From Bdellovibrio sp. (GTDB taxonomy: Bacteria > Bdellovibrionota > Bacteriovoracia > Bacteriovoracales > Bacteriovoracaceae), in contig JACPIU010000014.1 of the NCBI GenBank assembly GCA_016187935.1, positions 124,001 through 188,000 on the forward strand: a stretch of DNA of 64,000 bases, given 5' to 3'. This document shows positions 9,269-20,155 of the stretch, in pieces; within the stretch, counting starts at the first letter, position 1, and the number at the start of each line of letters is the position of its first letter. A program made the translations under genes and the position numbers. The notes beneath the pieces are model-generated. The model was not told the origin of the DNA. It did not search any database and saw only the letters and a list, made by a program, of their open reading frames with translations.

Positions 9269-10705
9269 TTAAAGAAGTGATTTTGTATCTTCTATCTTTG
9301 TATTTTCTATCAAGGTCCGTATCAAGGCCTGACCTTCTGAAAAAGATGGTCCAGAAGCGAACAATAAATTCCATTCGTCGGCATTGTAAGCGCCAATTCT
9401 TCTATACAGTACGTCTTCTAAAGTGCGCGGTCGCTCATTGCGCATGATATGTTCTAAAATTTCTGGGTTAAAGGTATTGTGTTGCCAGGGCAGGATCGTG
9501 CCACGCTGTCTTAAAGAGTTGGTTGTTAAACCTGCCAGATAGGGACGGTTCTCTCGATGTTGGGCCCAGCTGGCGACATCTTCGGCCATTTTGCGAAAAG
9601 TGGTATATTTTCCACCTGCGATTACACACAGATTGTGCATGGGAAAGTAAAGCTTGTGCTCTCTTGCCGTTTTTGAGAGATCACCGGAAGCATCATCCCT
9701 CACCAGAGGGCGGACTCCCGCAAAACTGGACAATTGCGAAGACGGTCCGAAATTGCTGTTTGGGAAATAGTCTTGAAGAAGATTGATGAGGTATTGGATT
9801 TCTTCCTGCGAGGGAGTGAGAGATTCAAAAGGTTGTTCTGCCAAGACTTCAGTTGTTCCTACAAGTACACGGTCATTGTGAGGAATGACAAAGATAATGC
9901 GTCCCTTTTTTTCCTGGATAACCAGGGCCGCTTGAATCGGCAGGGTCTCTTTTTTAAACCACAGATGGCTCCCTTTATTAGGCAGAAGGCAAGGGGTCCA
10001 AGAGTTGCCTAAAATTTTATTCATGAAAATATCGGTAAAAGGTCCGACTGCGACAATCACCTGATTAGCGGTGATTTGTTTGCTTTGATTAGTCAAAGCA
10101 TCTTTGAGCGTCGCTTGGACAATTGTTGAACCAGGGGAAGTTATGAGTTTGGTTACTTCAACATAATTGAGGGCCTCGGCATTGCTTTCCTGGAGACCGT
10201 CATAAATGACTTCAAGTCCAAGTTTTGTGTCGTCTACGATGCAGTCATAATAAACCCCTGCGCCTTTCAGCCCCTGGCCTTTAAGACCTGGCAGAATTTT
10301 CTGAGTTTCCTTGCGTCCCAAAATTTTATGGTGGTGGTTGGAGAAGCCAGAAAGTAGATCGTAGAGGAAGAGACCGGCCCGTATCATCCACAGCGGTCGG
10401 AGAGAATCTTTAAAAACCGGGATAAGAAAAGGGCTTTCCCGACATAAGTGTGGGGCAAGATGGGCCCATAAATTTTTTTCGTGCAGGGCCTCATAGACGA
10501 GATGGAATTCGAAATTCTCCAAGTAACGGATGCCACCGTGGAGCATTTTTGAGCTTTTTGAACTGGTTTCGCCACAAAAATCATATTTATCCACCATTAA
10601 AACCCGATGCCCATGCAGGGCCAAGTCCCGAAAAATGCCGGCCCCGACAATACCACCACCGATGATCAATGTTTCGACATGATTGGCGGTATCATCCAGC
10701 TTCAT
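9269..10705 (-). CDS. glpD: Aerobic glycerol-3-phosphate dehydrogenase
   Basis: FAD-dependent oxidase of glycerol-3-phosphate to dihydroxyacetone phosphate, peripheral on the inner membrane and feeding electrons to quinone. The N-terminus has the Rossmann motif IIGGGIVGAGIFRDLALHG, then ETSSKSSKMLHGGIRYLE, a GlpD signature, and a C-terminal GGKYTTFRKMAEDVA. About 478 residues, near the family's usual 500. The frame is open to an ATG at 10732, but the ATG at 10705 forms an ATGA overlap with the stop codon of the upstream gene, so I prefer it. It is the last gene of a minus-strand run from the PP2C gene through secA and is closed by the terminator at 9195-9223. No glpF or glpK is nearby. Confidence 0.93.
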   Translation of the reverse strand: MKLDDTANHVETLIIGGGIVGAGIFRDLALHGHRVLMVDKYDFCGETSSKSSKMLHGGIRYLENFEFHLVYEALHEKNLWAHLAPHLCRESPFLIPVFKDSLRPLWMIRAGLFLYDLLSGFSNHHHKILGRKETQKILPGLKGQGLKGAGVYYDCIVDDTKLGLEVIYDGLQESNAEALNYVEVTKLITSPGSTIVQATLKDALTNQSKQITANQVIVAVGPFTDIFMNKILGNSWTPCLLPNKGSHLWFKKETLPIQAALVIQEKKGRIIFVIPHNDRVLVGTTEVLAEQPFESLTPSQEEIQYLINLLQDYFPNSNFGPSSQLSSFAGVRPLVRDDASGDLSKTAREHKLYFPMHNLCVIAGGKYTTFRKMAEDVASWAQHRENRPYLAGLTTNSLRQRGTILPWQHNTFNPEILEHIMRNERPRTLEDVLYRRIGAYNADEWNLLFASGPSFSEGQALIRTLIENTKIEDTKSLL

Positions 10706-12180
10706 AGCGGTGGTTGTAGATGTGAAAGCCATACGACATTACCAGTGCAAGTAATACGATAGGCGTTTGTCAGCCCATCATCGCCACCTCTCGCGCTGGT
10801 CAGAGTGGTTGTGATGGGGGTGATTTGATAGTTAATACCAACAACGGCATTGCCTTTTAATTCTTTTGCTTGCAATCGGAGCTTTTGCGCCAAATCCTTA
10901 TATATTTCCGCCAAATTGGGAGAGGCGAAGTCCAGGTCAAAAATATCGATTGTCTTCTTTTTATTGCCAGGGAGTTTGCCTTGATTATGCTTATGGGGGG
11001 TGTGAAAAGTTAGTTCATCGACCAGAACAGATTCTGAGGCAACGTCAAGATAGCGATGTATTTTGTAATTATCCAAAGTCGAGAGAGTGGAGAGAATAAT
11101 TTGATCTAATGTCACCGGGCCACCAACCAGATCAACATTACTTTCAACATTTTGGTAGAGAGAATGTTTGGATACAAGACCACGATAGTTCTCGTCTTTA
11201 TAACTCTTGCTGCGGTGAAGTTCGGCGGAAAGTCCCATTTCCAAGGTTAGGTCGAAACGTCGAAATGCATGCGCCAAAAAAATGGCAGGGTACTCCGACA
11301 GCTGCGAGAGAAGAATGGACCCATTCACCAATCCTTGCTCGATTTCCTTCGATGTATTTTCATTTAACAGACCATGTTCCTTGAGCACTCTTTTAATTTC
11401 CTCGGCATCTTCCTTATAAAGAATATTGCGCAAGATTATACTATAGGGGGGATTTCCACCTTGACCTACTTGGCCGAAAGTCATGGATTCGGCGAAATCC
11501 CGAACATCTTGGAAGTTTTCTTTTGCTAAAACCTCATGATGGGGTTTCACCTCATTGGAGGCATCATCCACGCTCACATCGTCAATTTGCACATCGGCGA
11601 GGTTCTCTGATGGTGTCTCGGCAGATTCTGGAATGATGGCGGTATCTTCAGCGATCGTGAGGTCCTCATCAAGATTGGTGTCCTTACTTTCGTCAAGTGT
11701 CGGGATTTGAAATTCGGCGGTATCGTGCTCATCTTCATGAGCATCCAAATGAGTATCTTGAGTATCCAAAGAAGTATCCGACGAAGTATCCGACGAAGTA
11801 TCCAAAGATAACTCATCAGTCGTTGCATTCTCAGGGACTTCGGGAACTGACTCGATAGCTATTTCTTCAGTAGGTTCTTCAACCTCTTGGGCGGGAGCAA
11901 CACCAATCTCATCAGTGGAATCGGATTCGATGGCTTCGATGGCCTCATCTATTGTAATGTCATCATGCTCTTCTTTTTTATCAGGTTCAGCTTTTTCTTC
12001 CTCTGGATCGAGTTCATCTAAATCATCAAGACTAGCGGCATCGCTAGCTTTTTTGGCGGAATCCTTCTTATTGTTTTTTGCCAGGATGGCTTCTGTCTCG
12101 GGATCAGGTTCGTGCAAAAATTCAGACAAATCTTCCAGTCGAGTGAGGTCTGTTTTGTCTTCTGAATCAGAAGTGGACAT
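10702..12180 (-). CDS. Acidic low-complexity protein with YbjQ-like C-terminal domain
   Basis: 492 residues. The first 220 are very acidic and of low complexity (Asp, Glu, Ser, Thr), including a tandem SSDTSSDTSLDTQD run near residues 130-145. Residues about 225-400 are of unknown type. The C-terminal 90 residues contain LRLQAKELKGNAVVGINYQ followed by beta-strands, the core pattern of the YbjQ/UPF0145 pentameric domain; this assignment is from pattern only. There is no signal peptide or membrane helix. It starts three bases after the secA stop and overlaps glpD by an ATGA, so it is cotranscribed with secA. The function is unknown. Confidence 0.7.
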   Translation of the reverse strand: MSTSDSEDKTDLTRLEDLSEFLHEPDPETEAILAKNNKKDSAKKASDAASLDDLDELDPEEEKAEPDKKEEHDDITIDEAIEAIESDSTDEIGVAPAQEVEEPTEEIAIESVPEVPENATTDELSLDTSSDTSSDTSLDTQDTHLDAHEDEHDTAEFQIPTLDESKDTNLDEDLTIAEDTAIIPESAETPSENLADVQIDDVSVDDASNEVKPHHEVLAKENFQDVRDFAESMTFGQVGQGGNPPYSIILRNILYKEDAEEIKRVLKEHGLLNENTSKEIEQGLVNGSILLSQLSEYPAIFLAHAFRRFDLTLEMGLSAELHRSKSYKDENYRGLVSKHSLYQNVESNVDLVGGPVTLDQIILSTLSTLDNYKIHRYLDVASESVLVDELTFHTPHKHNQGKLPGNKKKTIDIFDLDFASPNLAEIYKDLAQKLRLQAKELKGNAVVGINYQITPITTTLTSARGGDDGLTNAYRITCTGNVVWLSHLQPPL

Positions 12181-12183
12181 AGA

Positions 12184-14742
12184 TTAAGCCCCGTGACAAT
12201 GCTTGTATTTTTTTCCAGAACCACATGGACAGATATCGTTTCTTCCCACCTTCTGAGTGGTTCTTTTGATAGGACCAGCTTTGCCCGATTCTGTGGCCTT
12301 TTCGGCTGCCAACTGGGCCTGGCGATGGGCCTCCAATTGTGCTTTGAGCATGGCCTCCTGGCGGCGTTTAAATTCCTCAATTTCTTCTTTGGTATAGAGA
12401 TGGACCTTAAAAATCTGATCGACAATCGCTTTTTTAACATTGAGACGCATATCTTCAAAGATACGGAAAGCTTCACGCTTATACTCTGTCAGCGGGTCTT
12501 TTTGGGCATAAGCGCGCAGGTTAATACCCTCTTTGAGATGATCCATGGAAAGTAAGTGATCTTTCCAATGATGATCGAAGATAGAAAGCAAAATTTCTCG
12601 CAAGGCCAATTTGACTTGTTCTGGTTCGTAGGCGTTTAACTTTTTCTCTAGAATACTGTTGGCAATGGCGGAAGAATATTTCTCAATATCGCCATCATAC
12701 TGGGTATTGCATTCTGTAAGGTTGATTGTAATGTCAGTATTAAATGTTGCTTTGAAGCCATTGGCCATATCTTCCCACGGCCACGAATCGACAGGAACCT
12801 TTTTTTGCGGTCGATAAGCATCGACATGCATGAGCACCACATCTTCAAGTAATTCTTTTACAAAGCCTAAATTGTCATTATCGCCCAGAATGTCACGGCG
12901 AATTCGATAGATGACTCGTCGTTGTTCATTCATGACGTTGTCGTATTCCAGCAGGTGCTTTCTAATTTCAAAGTTATGCGCCTCAACTTTTTTCTGGGCC
13001 CGTGCGATGGCATTCGTAATCATTTTATGTTCAATGGGTTCATCATCTTCCATACCCATAGTGGTCATGATGCCCTTAATGCGTTCTGATCCGAAAATGC
13101 GCATCAGATCGTCTTCAAGAGACAAAAAGAATTTGGAACATCCGGGATCGCCTTGACGGCCAGAGCGTCCGCGTAATTGGTTGTCGATACGTCTCGCTTC
13201 ATGCCGTTCCGTTCCCATGATAAATAGTCCGCCCAACACACGAGTTTCATCGGTCAATTTGATGTCCGTTCCACGACCGGCCATATTTGTGGCAATCGTG
13301 ACGGATTTCGCTTGGCCGGCATTCTTAATGATTTCGGCCTCGCGTGCGTGATTCTTGGCGTTTAATACTTCGTGAGGAATAGACAGCTTTTGCAATTGAT
13401 TGGCTATGATCTCGGAGTTTTCTATCGAGATGGTTCCGACCAAGACGGGCTGACCTTTGGTATACAATTCTTTTATAAGAGTCGTGATGGCCTTAAGTTT
13501 GGCATTCTTGGTTTTGTAAATAACATCGGCTTGATCATCGCGAATCATGGGGACATTGGTGGGAACAACCACTACGTCGAGATTATAAATTTTATTAAAT
13601 TCTTCGGCTTCGGTATCGGCGGTACCCGTCATCCCGGCAAGGTTGCTATAGAGTCGGAAGTAATTTTGGAAAGTAATACTGGCCAAGGTTTGATTTTCGG
13701 AACGAATCTCCACATTCTCTTTAGCTTCAACTGACTGATGTAATCCATCAGACCAACGCGATCCTTCTTTTAATCTTCCAGTAAACTCGTCAACGATAAC
13801 AATTCTACCTTCCTTAATAACGTAGTGAACATCAAGTTTAAAAAGATGGAATGCCTTGAGTGCTTGATTAATATGATGGAGCAAGGTCGAATGTTGAATG
13901 TTGAAGAGGTTGTCGATGCGCAGGATTTTCTGAATTTTATTAATGCCCGCATCGGTAAAAACGGTTGAATGGGCCTTCTCATCCAGAGTGAAATCTTCCC
14001 CTACGACTAATTGGGGAATGAGCTGGCGCGCCACCTTGTAAAGTCCTGTGTCACCTTCCGAGGGACCAGAAATAAGCAAGGGAGTTCTGGCTTCATCAAT
14101 AAGGATGGAGTCCACTTCGTCAACAATACAAAAATTGTGTTCGCGTTGAACATAATCCTCCAAGGAGAATTTCATATTGTCTCGCAGATAGTCGAAGGCG
14201 AATTCATTATTGGTGCCGTAGGTGATATCGGCGGCATAGGAGTTCTTGCGGTCCTCATCGCTCATATGGGTTAAGATGCATCCGACCGTGAGTCCAAGCC
14301 AAGTGAAGAGTTTTCCCATATCAACAGCATCGCGATTTGCCAGATAATCATTCACCGTTACAACATGTGCCCCTTTACTGGTCAATCCATGCAAATAGAG
14401 TGGGAGAGTTGCCGTGAGTGTTTTTCCTTCTCCTGTTTTCATTTCAGCTATTTTATTTTGAAATAAGACTATCCCACCGATCAATTGCACATCAAAATGG
14501 CGCATGCCTAAAACACGGATAGAGGCTTCGCGTACAGTGGCAAAAGCTTCCGGAATGAGAGAGGGAAGCGGAGTTCCCTCTGCCAAAAGGGAACGGAATT
14601 TTACCGTCTGGGCCTTGAGTTCGTCATCTGACATGCTCTTTATCTTCGGCTCTAGGGCATTTATTTGCATGACGAAAGGTTTTAGGGTCTTGAGGTCTCT
14701 GTCATTTTTGGTTCCGAGAATTTTTTTCAACATATTCAACAT
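12184..14742 (-). CDS. secA: Preprotein translocase ATPase SecA
   Basis: Motor of the Sec pathway: it drives unfolded preproteins through SecYEG using ATP. Features in order: MKTGEGKT (Walker A) near residue 105, [19 protein letters not shown]-type DEAD segment, the preprotein cross-linking domain, NMAGRGTDI and RGRSGRQGD of the second motor domain, and a C-terminal zinc SEC-C motif [14 protein letters not shown] that binds SecB or phospholipid in other bacteria. The frame opens at TTG 14748, but AGGAG lies seven bases before ATG 14742, which is the better start (852 residues). It sits in an operon with the upstream M23 peptidase gene, 18 bases away. The odd point is that SecA shares a transcript with phosphatase, peptidase and glycerol metabolism genes. 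Confidence 0.98.
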   Translation of the reverse strand: MLNMLKKILGTKNDRDLKTLKPFVMQINALEPKIKSMSDDELKAQTVKFRSLLAEGTPLPSLIPEAFATVREASIRVLGMRHFDVQLIGGIVLFQNKIAEMKTGEGKTLTATLPLYLHGLTSKGAHVVTVNDYLANRDAVDMGKLFTWLGLTVGCILTHMSDEDRKNSYAADITYGTNNEFAFDYLRDNMKFSLEDYVQREHNFCIVDEVDSILIDEARTPLLISGPSEGDTGLYKVARQLIPQLVVGEDFTLDEKAHSTVFTDAGINKIQKILRIDNLFNIQHSTLLHHINQALKAFHLFKLDVHYVIKEGRIVIVDEFTGRLKEGSRWSDGLHQSVEAKENVEIRSENQTLASITFQNYFRLYSNLAGMTGTADTEAEEFNKIYNLDVVVVPTNVPMIRDDQADVIYKTKNAKLKAITTLIKELYTKGQPVLVGTISIENSEIIANQLQKLSIPHEVLNAKNHAREAEIIKNAGQAKSVTIATNMAGRGTDIKLTDETRVLGGLFIMGTERHEARRIDNQLRGRSGRQGDPGCSKFFLSLEDDLMRIFGSERIKGIMTTMGMEDDEPIEHKMITNAIARAQKKVEAHNFEIRKHLLEYDNVMNEQRRVIYRIRRDILGDNDNLGFVKELLEDVVLMHVDAYRPQKKVPVDSWPWEDMANGFKATFNTDITINLTECNTQYDGDIEKYSSAIANSILEKKLNAYEPEQVKLALREILLSIFDHHWKDHLLSMDHLKEGINLRAYAQKDPLTEYKREAFRIFEDMRLNVKKAIVDQIFKVHLYTKEEIEEFKRRQEAMLKAQLEAHRQAQLAAEKATESGKAGPIKRTTQKVGRNDICPCGSGKKYKHCHGA

Positions 14743-14760
14743 CGTCAAACTCCTACGGAC

Positions 14761-15912
14761 TTAATCAAGAATAAAATACAACGGGTCGACAGGCGTTTCA
14801 TTCACTCTGACTTCATAATGGACGTGAGGGCCGGTTGAGTATCCAGTGTTACCTACGAGCGCGATGAGATCACCTCGTTTGACCACTTGCCCTTTCTTGG
14901 CAATGACTCTTTGGGCGTGAGCATAGACAGTCTCAATCCCATAGCCGTGATCGATATTGACAAAATTGCCAAATCCCGGTTTTTCTCCCGAATATGTCAC
15001 CACACCATCAGCAGTTGCCAGGATATACTTTCCCTGATGTGCTCCGACATCGATACCTTCATGCATTTTGATACGTTGGGCGTAATGGGATAAGCGCGGG
15101 CCATAGTAGCTTGTGATCCAACCTTTAGCAGGCATAAGTGAAGGGGTTGAACGGAGAAATGACTCGCGATCAAGCAGCGATTGGTCAAGTTGATTGATCT
15201 CGGACTCCAAATTTCTTACGACATTTTTTAACGTATTATATTTGCAGTCAAAAAGAGCGTACTGGCCGGCCAATGAGAAACTTTGCTTGGAAAGCTCCGT
15301 CCATTCCTTTGTATAAGCATAGCTGGATTGCTGACCAAATTCGGCAGCAATTTTTTGTTCATACAAATTTTTTAAATTGAGATACTCAGGGTCTTGATCG
15401 AGAGTTTCATCAGATTGAACTTTATGCAAAAGGGTGCGTTTGTCGATGCTTGTTGACGGAATTTGTTTTTTGTCGGCGGAAGGTTTTATATCGATATCGT
15501 GGGATTCTTCCGGGCCGGTAGATTCCTCCGGGTTGGGCATGAGGGGAGTCGTGAGATTGGCGATGTCTAGACCGGTGATGACTTTAAGTTTCTCTTCAAA
15601 AACACGAATACGTTCCAAGTCTTCTGTCAATGCATTGATCTTCATTTGGAAAAGTTGAATCTGTTCTTTGAGTTGGCGGTTCTCAATAGAGAGGTGCTTG
15701 TTTCGATAAACCTGCTGCATGATTTTGAGGTAATCGTAGGTAAGAATGCCAATAGCAAAGATACTTATGAAGGTGAAGAAGGCCAGGGCAAAGGCCACAA
15801 GTCGTGGGAGGCGAAAGGAACGAACGCCCTTTTCACGCTCTGGAACTAATAATACAGTGTAATATCTATTCAAGTTGTAAGCCGCCCAAATTAACAGATT
15901 GAAATTCTTCAA
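14761..15912 (-). CDS. LytM/M23 family peptidase with coiled coil (envelope protein)
   Basis: 383 residues. One hydrophobic segment near residues 35-58 anchors it in the inner membrane, a coiled-coil-rich stretch follows (about 60-120 and 200-250), and the last 125 residues are an M23 domain. Zinc ligands are visible: HEGIDVG and GPHVHYEVR. M23 enzymes cleave peptide cross-bridges in peptidoglycan, or, when degenerate, activate amidases as EnvC and NlpD do. Here all the usual ligands seem present, so it may be active. The layout (TM, coiled coil, M23) resembles the MepM and EnvC type. The apparent start is TTG 15912 with no good ribosome binding site, so the N-terminus is uncertain. Between the PP2C gene and secA, same strand. 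Confidence 0.88.
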   Translation of the reverse strand: MKNFNLLIWAAYNLNRYYTVLLVPEREKGVRSFRLPRLVAFALAFFTFISIFAIGILTYDYLKIMQQVYRNKHLSIENRQLKEQIQLFQMKINALTEDLERIRVFEEKLKVITGLDIANLTTPLMPNPEESTGPEESHDIDIKPSADKKQIPSTSIDKRTLLHKVQSDETLDQDPEYLNLKNLYEQKIAAEFGQQSSYAYTKEWTELSKQSFSLAGQYALFDCKYNTLKNVVRNLESEINQLDQSLLDRESFLRSTPSLMPAKGWITSYYGPRLSHYAQRIKMHEGIDVGAHQGKYILATADGVVTYSGEKPGFGNFVNIDHGYGIETVYAHAQRVIAKKGQVVKRGDLIALVGNTGYSTGPHVHYEVRVNETPVDPLYFILD

Positions 15913-15963
15913 GTATTTTAACTGGGGGGGTGAAGGGTGGCAAGCGCAGAAAAGACCAAGCAG

Positions 15964-16755
15964 CTACTTGGCCAAAACCAAAATCACGCTAATGTTGTCA
16001 TTTCCGCCATTGTGATTGGCCAGGTCAATTAACGCTTTGACGGCGGCCTGCAAATTCTCTTTTGTGCTCTCACCCGGAGTGGGCACATGAGTGTTAATGG
16101 TATACAAAATATCGCGATCACTTACACGCCCATGCAATCCATCCGAGCAAATCAGCAGCATATCATTCTTGGAAACTTTATAAGTAAAGACATCGACATC
16201 GACATTTTCCTCAAAACCAACTGTTCGGACGATAATATTTTTTTGTGGATCAAAGGCGGCGCTTTCCCGTGTGTAATCTCCAACGCCTCCAATGATAGAG
16301 AGCGCAAGTTTTTCTTGCACTAAACTATGATCGGCGGACATCTGGTAGAGCTGGTGGGAATTAATTAAGTAGCACCGTGAGTCACCAACATTGGCGAGAT
16401 AGACAACAAGGGCTTGGCCATTGCCTTCTGGACGAGTATCGTGTTTGAAGAGGAGGGCCACCGAAGTGGTACCCATTCCCTGTAATTTTGCATCAATTTT
16501 GGATTTCTTATGAATAGCAGCATTGGCATAGCGAATGGAGTTTCGCATGAGTTGGATAGGGTCTTCGGAAAAGTGTTCAATCACATACTCTGGAATACAT
16601 TTGACCGCCATAGCGGAGGCAATGTCTCCACCGTTATGTCCCCCCATCCCATCGGCCACGACAAAAAAATTTTTCTCCAGATCGAGATAGATCGCATCTT
16701 GGTTTGTTTTTCTTTTTTTACCGATATCCGTGAGACCAGCGGCCAATACTTGCAT
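15964..16755 (-). CDS. PP2C-type Ser/Thr protein phosphatase
   Basis: 263 residues with the full set of bacterial PPM/PP2C metal-binding motifs: RKTNQDAI near the N-terminus, VADGMGGHNGGDIAS, LANVGDSRCYL, ICSDGLHGRVSD, and the C-terminal HNGGNDNISVILV. It removes phosphate from Ser and Thr residues and is the natural counterpart of Hanks-type kinases (Stp/PrpC group). No membrane segment: cytoplasmic. First gene of the minus-strand run leading to secA and divergent from prkA, which is itself a protein kinase. The nearest Hanks kinase is 30 kb away at 47184-49907. Confidence 0.95.
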   Translation of the reverse strand: MQVLAAGLTDIGKKRKTNQDAIYLDLEKNFFVVADGMGGHNGGDIASAMAVKCIPEYVIEHFSEDPIQLMRNSIRYANAAIHKKSKIDAKLQGMGTTSVALLFKHDTRPEGNGQALVVYLANVGDSRCYLINSHQLYQMSADHSLVQEKLALSIIGGVGDYTRESAAFDPQKNIIVRTVGFEENVDVDVFTYKVSKNDMLLICSDGLHGRVSDRDILYTINTHVPTPGESTKENLQAAVKALIDLANHNGGNDNISVILVLAK

Positions 16756-16938
16756 AGATAATTCCTTGCCTCGTATCTAGATTCTAGGTGGTCTCTATCC
16801 AGTGTCAACTGCGAATCATGAAATCTTCCTGAGTAAAAAAGGCGGTCATAATTCGTTTTATTTTCTTCGTTTGCTTTTTGAATACATGTATAACATGAGG
16901 TAAGATAAGCGTAGATAGTTCTACGCTGTGGAGGGATA

Positions 16939-18996
16939 ATGGCGAAATTAGATGTAAATCAATATATGCGGCAGCATTACAGACCTGAAGATTTCAAGCA
17001 TCTTCATTGGAAAGGATCATTTCAAGAATATCTTGAGCTGGTGAGTAAGAATCCGAAAGTGACTCGAAATGCATTTCAAAGAGTCTACGATATGGTGTAT
17101 TCCTTTGGGCATTCCCAATATATGGAATATAAGAAAGAGGTTACTCGTTACCACTTTTTTGATGATCCTTTTGATGCCGGCCGAGATGCTGTTTATGGGA
17201 TCGATGTTCATTTGATGAAATTAGTGAACTTTTTTAAATCTGCTGCGGCAGGATACGGAACTGAGAAACGTGTTCTTCTTTTACATGGACCAGTTGGATC
17301 GGCGAAATCCTCTATTGCACGCTTGTTTAAAAAAGGTATCGAGCATTACTCACGAACTGATGACGGTGCTTTGTATACCTTCGAATGGGTGGATGATCAG
17401 GAAACTGAAATTTTGGGGGGGCAGAAAATTTTCCCATCCCCAATGCATGAGGAGCCACTCAAATTGATACCTGTGGAGGTGCGCAAGGATTTTCTTGATA
17501 ATCTCAATAAGGGTTTATCTTCTGATTTTAAAATAAAAATTAAGGGTGCCCTCTGTCCTGCCGACCGCTATATATATAGCGCGTACATGGATAAATATAA
17601 CGGTAATTGGGAAAAGGTCATGGGACACATTCGAGTCAAACGTCTACTCCTCTCTGAAAAAGATAGGATAGGCATTGGCACTTTCCAACCCAAAGATGAA
17701 AAAAACCAGGACTCGACTGAATTAACTGGCGATATCAACTATCGTAAGATTGCCCAGTATGGTTCTGATTCCGATCCTCGAGCATTTAACTTTGACGGTG
17801 AATTTAATATTGCTAATCGGGGCATTATTGAGTTCATCGAAATGCTAAAACTTGATGTGGCGTTTCTATACGACCTATTGGGTGCCTCGCAAGAGCATTC
17901 CATAAAACCAAAGAAATTTGCTCAAACTGATATTGATGAGGTGATCATTGGGCATACCAATGAGCCAGAATACAGAAGATTGCAGAGCAATGAGTTTATG
18001 GAGGCCCTCAGGGACCGAACAGTTAAAATAGATATTCCTTACATCACAAGGCTAGAACAGGAAGTTAGAATTTATCTTAAGGATTTTAATCTCGATAAAA
18101 TTCCTCATGTGCATATTGCACCTCATACCATTGAGATGGCAGCAACCTGGGCCATCCTAACTCGTCTTGAGGAACCGAAGAAATCTGATTTAACCAAGCT
18201 TCAGAAAATGAAGCTTTACAATGGCAAAACTTTGCCCGGTTATAACGAGGATAATGTGAAGGAACTGCGCAAAGAGGCCATGCGCGAAGGACTTGAAGGG
18301 ATTTCTCCTCGCTACATTCAGGACAAAATTTCTAATTCATTGGTCAAACACGGTCATGTTGGATGCCTCAATCCGTTCATGGTGTTTAACGAATTAGAGG
18401 CAGGGCTTAAGCATCACGCCCTGATTAATGGACAAGAACAGTTGGATCATTTTAAGGAAATGTTGGCGGTTGCAAGACAGGAATATGAAGACATAGTTAA
18501 AAATGATGTTCAAAAGGCCATCAGCGTTGATGAAACGGCAATTCAAACTCTTTGTGCCAACTACATTGATAACGTCAAGGCCCATACTCAAAAAGAAAAA
18601 GTCAGGAACAAGTACAGTAACCGTCTTGAGGACGCTGATGAACGTTTTATGCGTTCGATTGAGGAAAAAATAGATATTCCAGAATCGCGCAAAGATGATT
18701 TCAGGCGGGAAATCATGAATTACATCGGTGCCTTGGCCATCGAGGGGAAAGTGTTTGATTACAAAATGAATGAAAGACTTCATCGGGCCTTAGAGTTGAA
18801 ACTTTTTGAAGATCAGAAGGATTCGATTAAATTAACGACAATCATTTCTAAAGTGGTGGATAAGGAAACACAAGAAAAGATCGACGTTGTTAAATCACGT
18901 TTGATCAAGAATTTTGGCTACTGTGAAATTTGTGCCACGGATGCTCTGAATTTTGTTGCCTCAATTTTTGCCAAGGGGGATTCGGCTAAATCCTAG
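16939..18996 (+). CDS. prkA: PrkA-type serine protein kinase (YeaG family)
   Basis: 685 residues. PrkA/YeaG proteins have an N-terminal AAA+ domain and a C-terminal region related to protein kinases, and in enterobacteria they act in starvation and stress responses. The Walker A motif [17 protein letters not shown] lies near residue 118, and the conserved PrkA core follows ([19 protein letters not shown], then RTVKIDIPY). The length fits the family (about 640-690). GTGGAGGG precedes ATG 16939 by a few bases. It heads the prkA-yeaH-spoVR operon, conserved in many proteobacteria. Divergent from the PP2C gene, with a shared 183-base promoter region in which I see no clear sigma70 or sigma54 match. 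Confidence 0.95.
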   Translation: MAKLDVNQYMRQHYRPEDFKHLHWKGSFQEYLELVSKNPKVTRNAFQRVYDMVYSFGHSQYMEYKKEVTRYHFFDDPFDAGRDAVYGIDVHLMKLVNFFKSAAAGYGTEKRVLLLHGPVGSAKSSIARLFKKGIEHYSRTDDGALYTFEWVDDQETEILGGQKIFPSPMHEEPLKLIPVEVRKDFLDNLNKGLSSDFKIKIKGALCPADRYIYSAYMDKYNGNWEKVMGHIRVKRLLLSEKDRIGIGTFQPKDEKNQDSTELTGDINYRKIAQYGSDSDPRAFNFDGEFNIANRGIIEFIEMLKLDVAFLYDLLGASQEHSIKPKKFAQTDIDEVIIGHTNEPEYRRLQSNEFMEALRDRTVKIDIPYITRLEQEVRIYLKDFNLDKIPHVHIAPHTIEMAATWAILTRLEEPKKSDLTKLQKMKLYNGKTLPGYNEDNVKELRKEAMREGLEGISPRYIQDKISNSLVKHGHVGCLNPFMVFNELEAGLKHHALINGQEQLDHFKEMLAVARQEYEDIVKNDVQKAISVDETAIQTLCANYIDNVKAHTQKEKVRNKYSNRLEDADERFMRSIEEKIDIPESRKDDFRREIMNYIGALAIEGKVFDYKMNERLHRALELKLFEDQKDSIKLTTIISKVVDKETQEKIDVVKSRLIKNFGYCEICATDALNFVASIFAKGDSAKS

Positions 18997-19008
18997 GATA
19001 ATCCTAGG
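18992..19008 (+). promoter_or_regulatory. Perfect palindrome spanning the prkA stop codon
   Basis: CCTAGGAT (18992-18999) and ATCCTAGG (19001-19008) form an eight-base stem around a single base; the TAG stop lies within the left arm. There is no T-run, so it is not an intrinsic terminator. It could be an mRNA processing or stabilising element between prkA and yeaH, or a protein site. The function is inferred. Confidence 0.35.
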
Positions 19009-19042
19009 GCCCTTAGTGTTGAAGTTAAGATGATGGAGATTT

Positions 19043-20155
19043 ATGGATCATCCGATTAAACGCGATCATTCTCGTTTTCGTAAAATAATTAAAGGTAAGA
19101 TTCGCGAAAATCTTCGGAAATATATTTCCAAAGGAGAGATGCCTTTACCTAAGGGAGATGGTACTTACCGCATTCCTATGCCCTCTATCGATACTCCCCG
19201 TTTTAAATTCGGAGAGCGGCAGCAGGGCGGGATGGGCCAAGGGGAAGGACAGCCGGGAGACCCAGTCGATGGGCAGCAAGGAGAAGGGCCCGGTCAGGGA
19301 GAAGCTGGCCAGGGTGAAGGCAAGAAAGAACTTGAAGTTGATCTGAGTTTGCAGGAATTGGCGCAAATTTTGGGTGATGAACTGGCCCTTCCTAATATTG
19401 AACCCAAAGGTAAAAAAACCATTCAAAGCGATGCTAAACGCTACACCAGTATTGGCACCACCGGTCCCGATTCTTTAAAACACTTCAAGCGTTCCTATAA
19501 GGAGGCCCTGAAGCGTCAGGTGGCTTCGGGAACCTACGATCCAACCAATCCAACCATTATTCCGATACGACAAGATTTCCGATTCCGTTCTTCGGATATG
19601 AAAACGGAGTACGAAAATGCCGCTGTTGTCATTTATATGATGGATGTTTCCGGTTCTATGGGAGACGAGCAAAAGGAGATTGTGCGTACCGAGAGTTTTT
19701 GGATCAATTTATGGTTGAAGAGCCAATATAAGGATATCGTGATTCGTTACATCATCCACGATGCCACCGCCAAAGAAGTTGATGAAGAAACATTTTTTCG
19801 TACCCGTGAGAGTGGTGGAACTTTGATTTCTTCCGCCTTCAAATTATGCCGCGATATTATTGCGGCCGATTATAATTCCGCCGATTGGAACATCTATCCA
19901 TTTCATTTTTCTGATGGTGACAACTGGAGTACTGACGATACCAAGATTTGCTTGGAAATACTCGACCAGGAAATTCTCCCGAGTTCCAATGTGTTTTGCT
20001 ATGGTCAGGTTGAAAGTCGCTATGGTTCAGGTCAATTCTATAAGGATTTGAGTTCCCATTATGGTGAAGCAGGTGAAAAGGTCATACTGAGTAAGATAAA
20101 AAACAAAGATTCCATTTTAGATTCCATCAAAGATTTTCTTGGGAAGGGCAAATGA
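19043..20155 (+). CDS. yeaH: YeaH/YhbH family VWA-domain protein (DUF444)
   Basis: 370 residues. Member of the DUF444 family encoded beside PrkA in many bacteria. The N-terminus is basic, followed by a Gly/Gln/Glu-rich linker (residues about 60-100). The C-terminal half is a von Willebrand A domain with a MIDAS motif [14 protein letters not shown] and the threonine-containing [12 protein letters not shown]. It probably acts as an adaptor with PrkA and SpoVR; the biochemistry is not settled. No signal peptide. The stop codon overlaps the spoVR start by ATGA, showing translational coupling. Confidence 0.93.
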   Translation: MDHPIKRDHSRFRKIIKGKIRENLRKYISKGEMPLPKGDGTYRIPMPSIDTPRFKFGERQQGGMGQGEGQPGDPVDGQQGEGPGQGEAGQGEGKKELEVDLSLQELAQILGDELALPNIEPKGKKTIQSDAKRYTSIGTTGPDSLKHFKRSYKEALKRQVASGTYDPTNPTIIPIRQDFRFRSSDMKTEYENAAVVIYMMDVSGSMGDEQKEIVRTESFWINLWLKSQYKDIVIRYIIHDATAKEVDEETFFRTRESGGTLISSAFKLCRDIIAADYNSADWNIYPFHFSDGDNWSTDDTKICLEILDQEILPSSNVFCYGQVESRYGSGQFYKDLSSHYGEAGEKVILSKIKNKDSILDSIKDFLGKGK

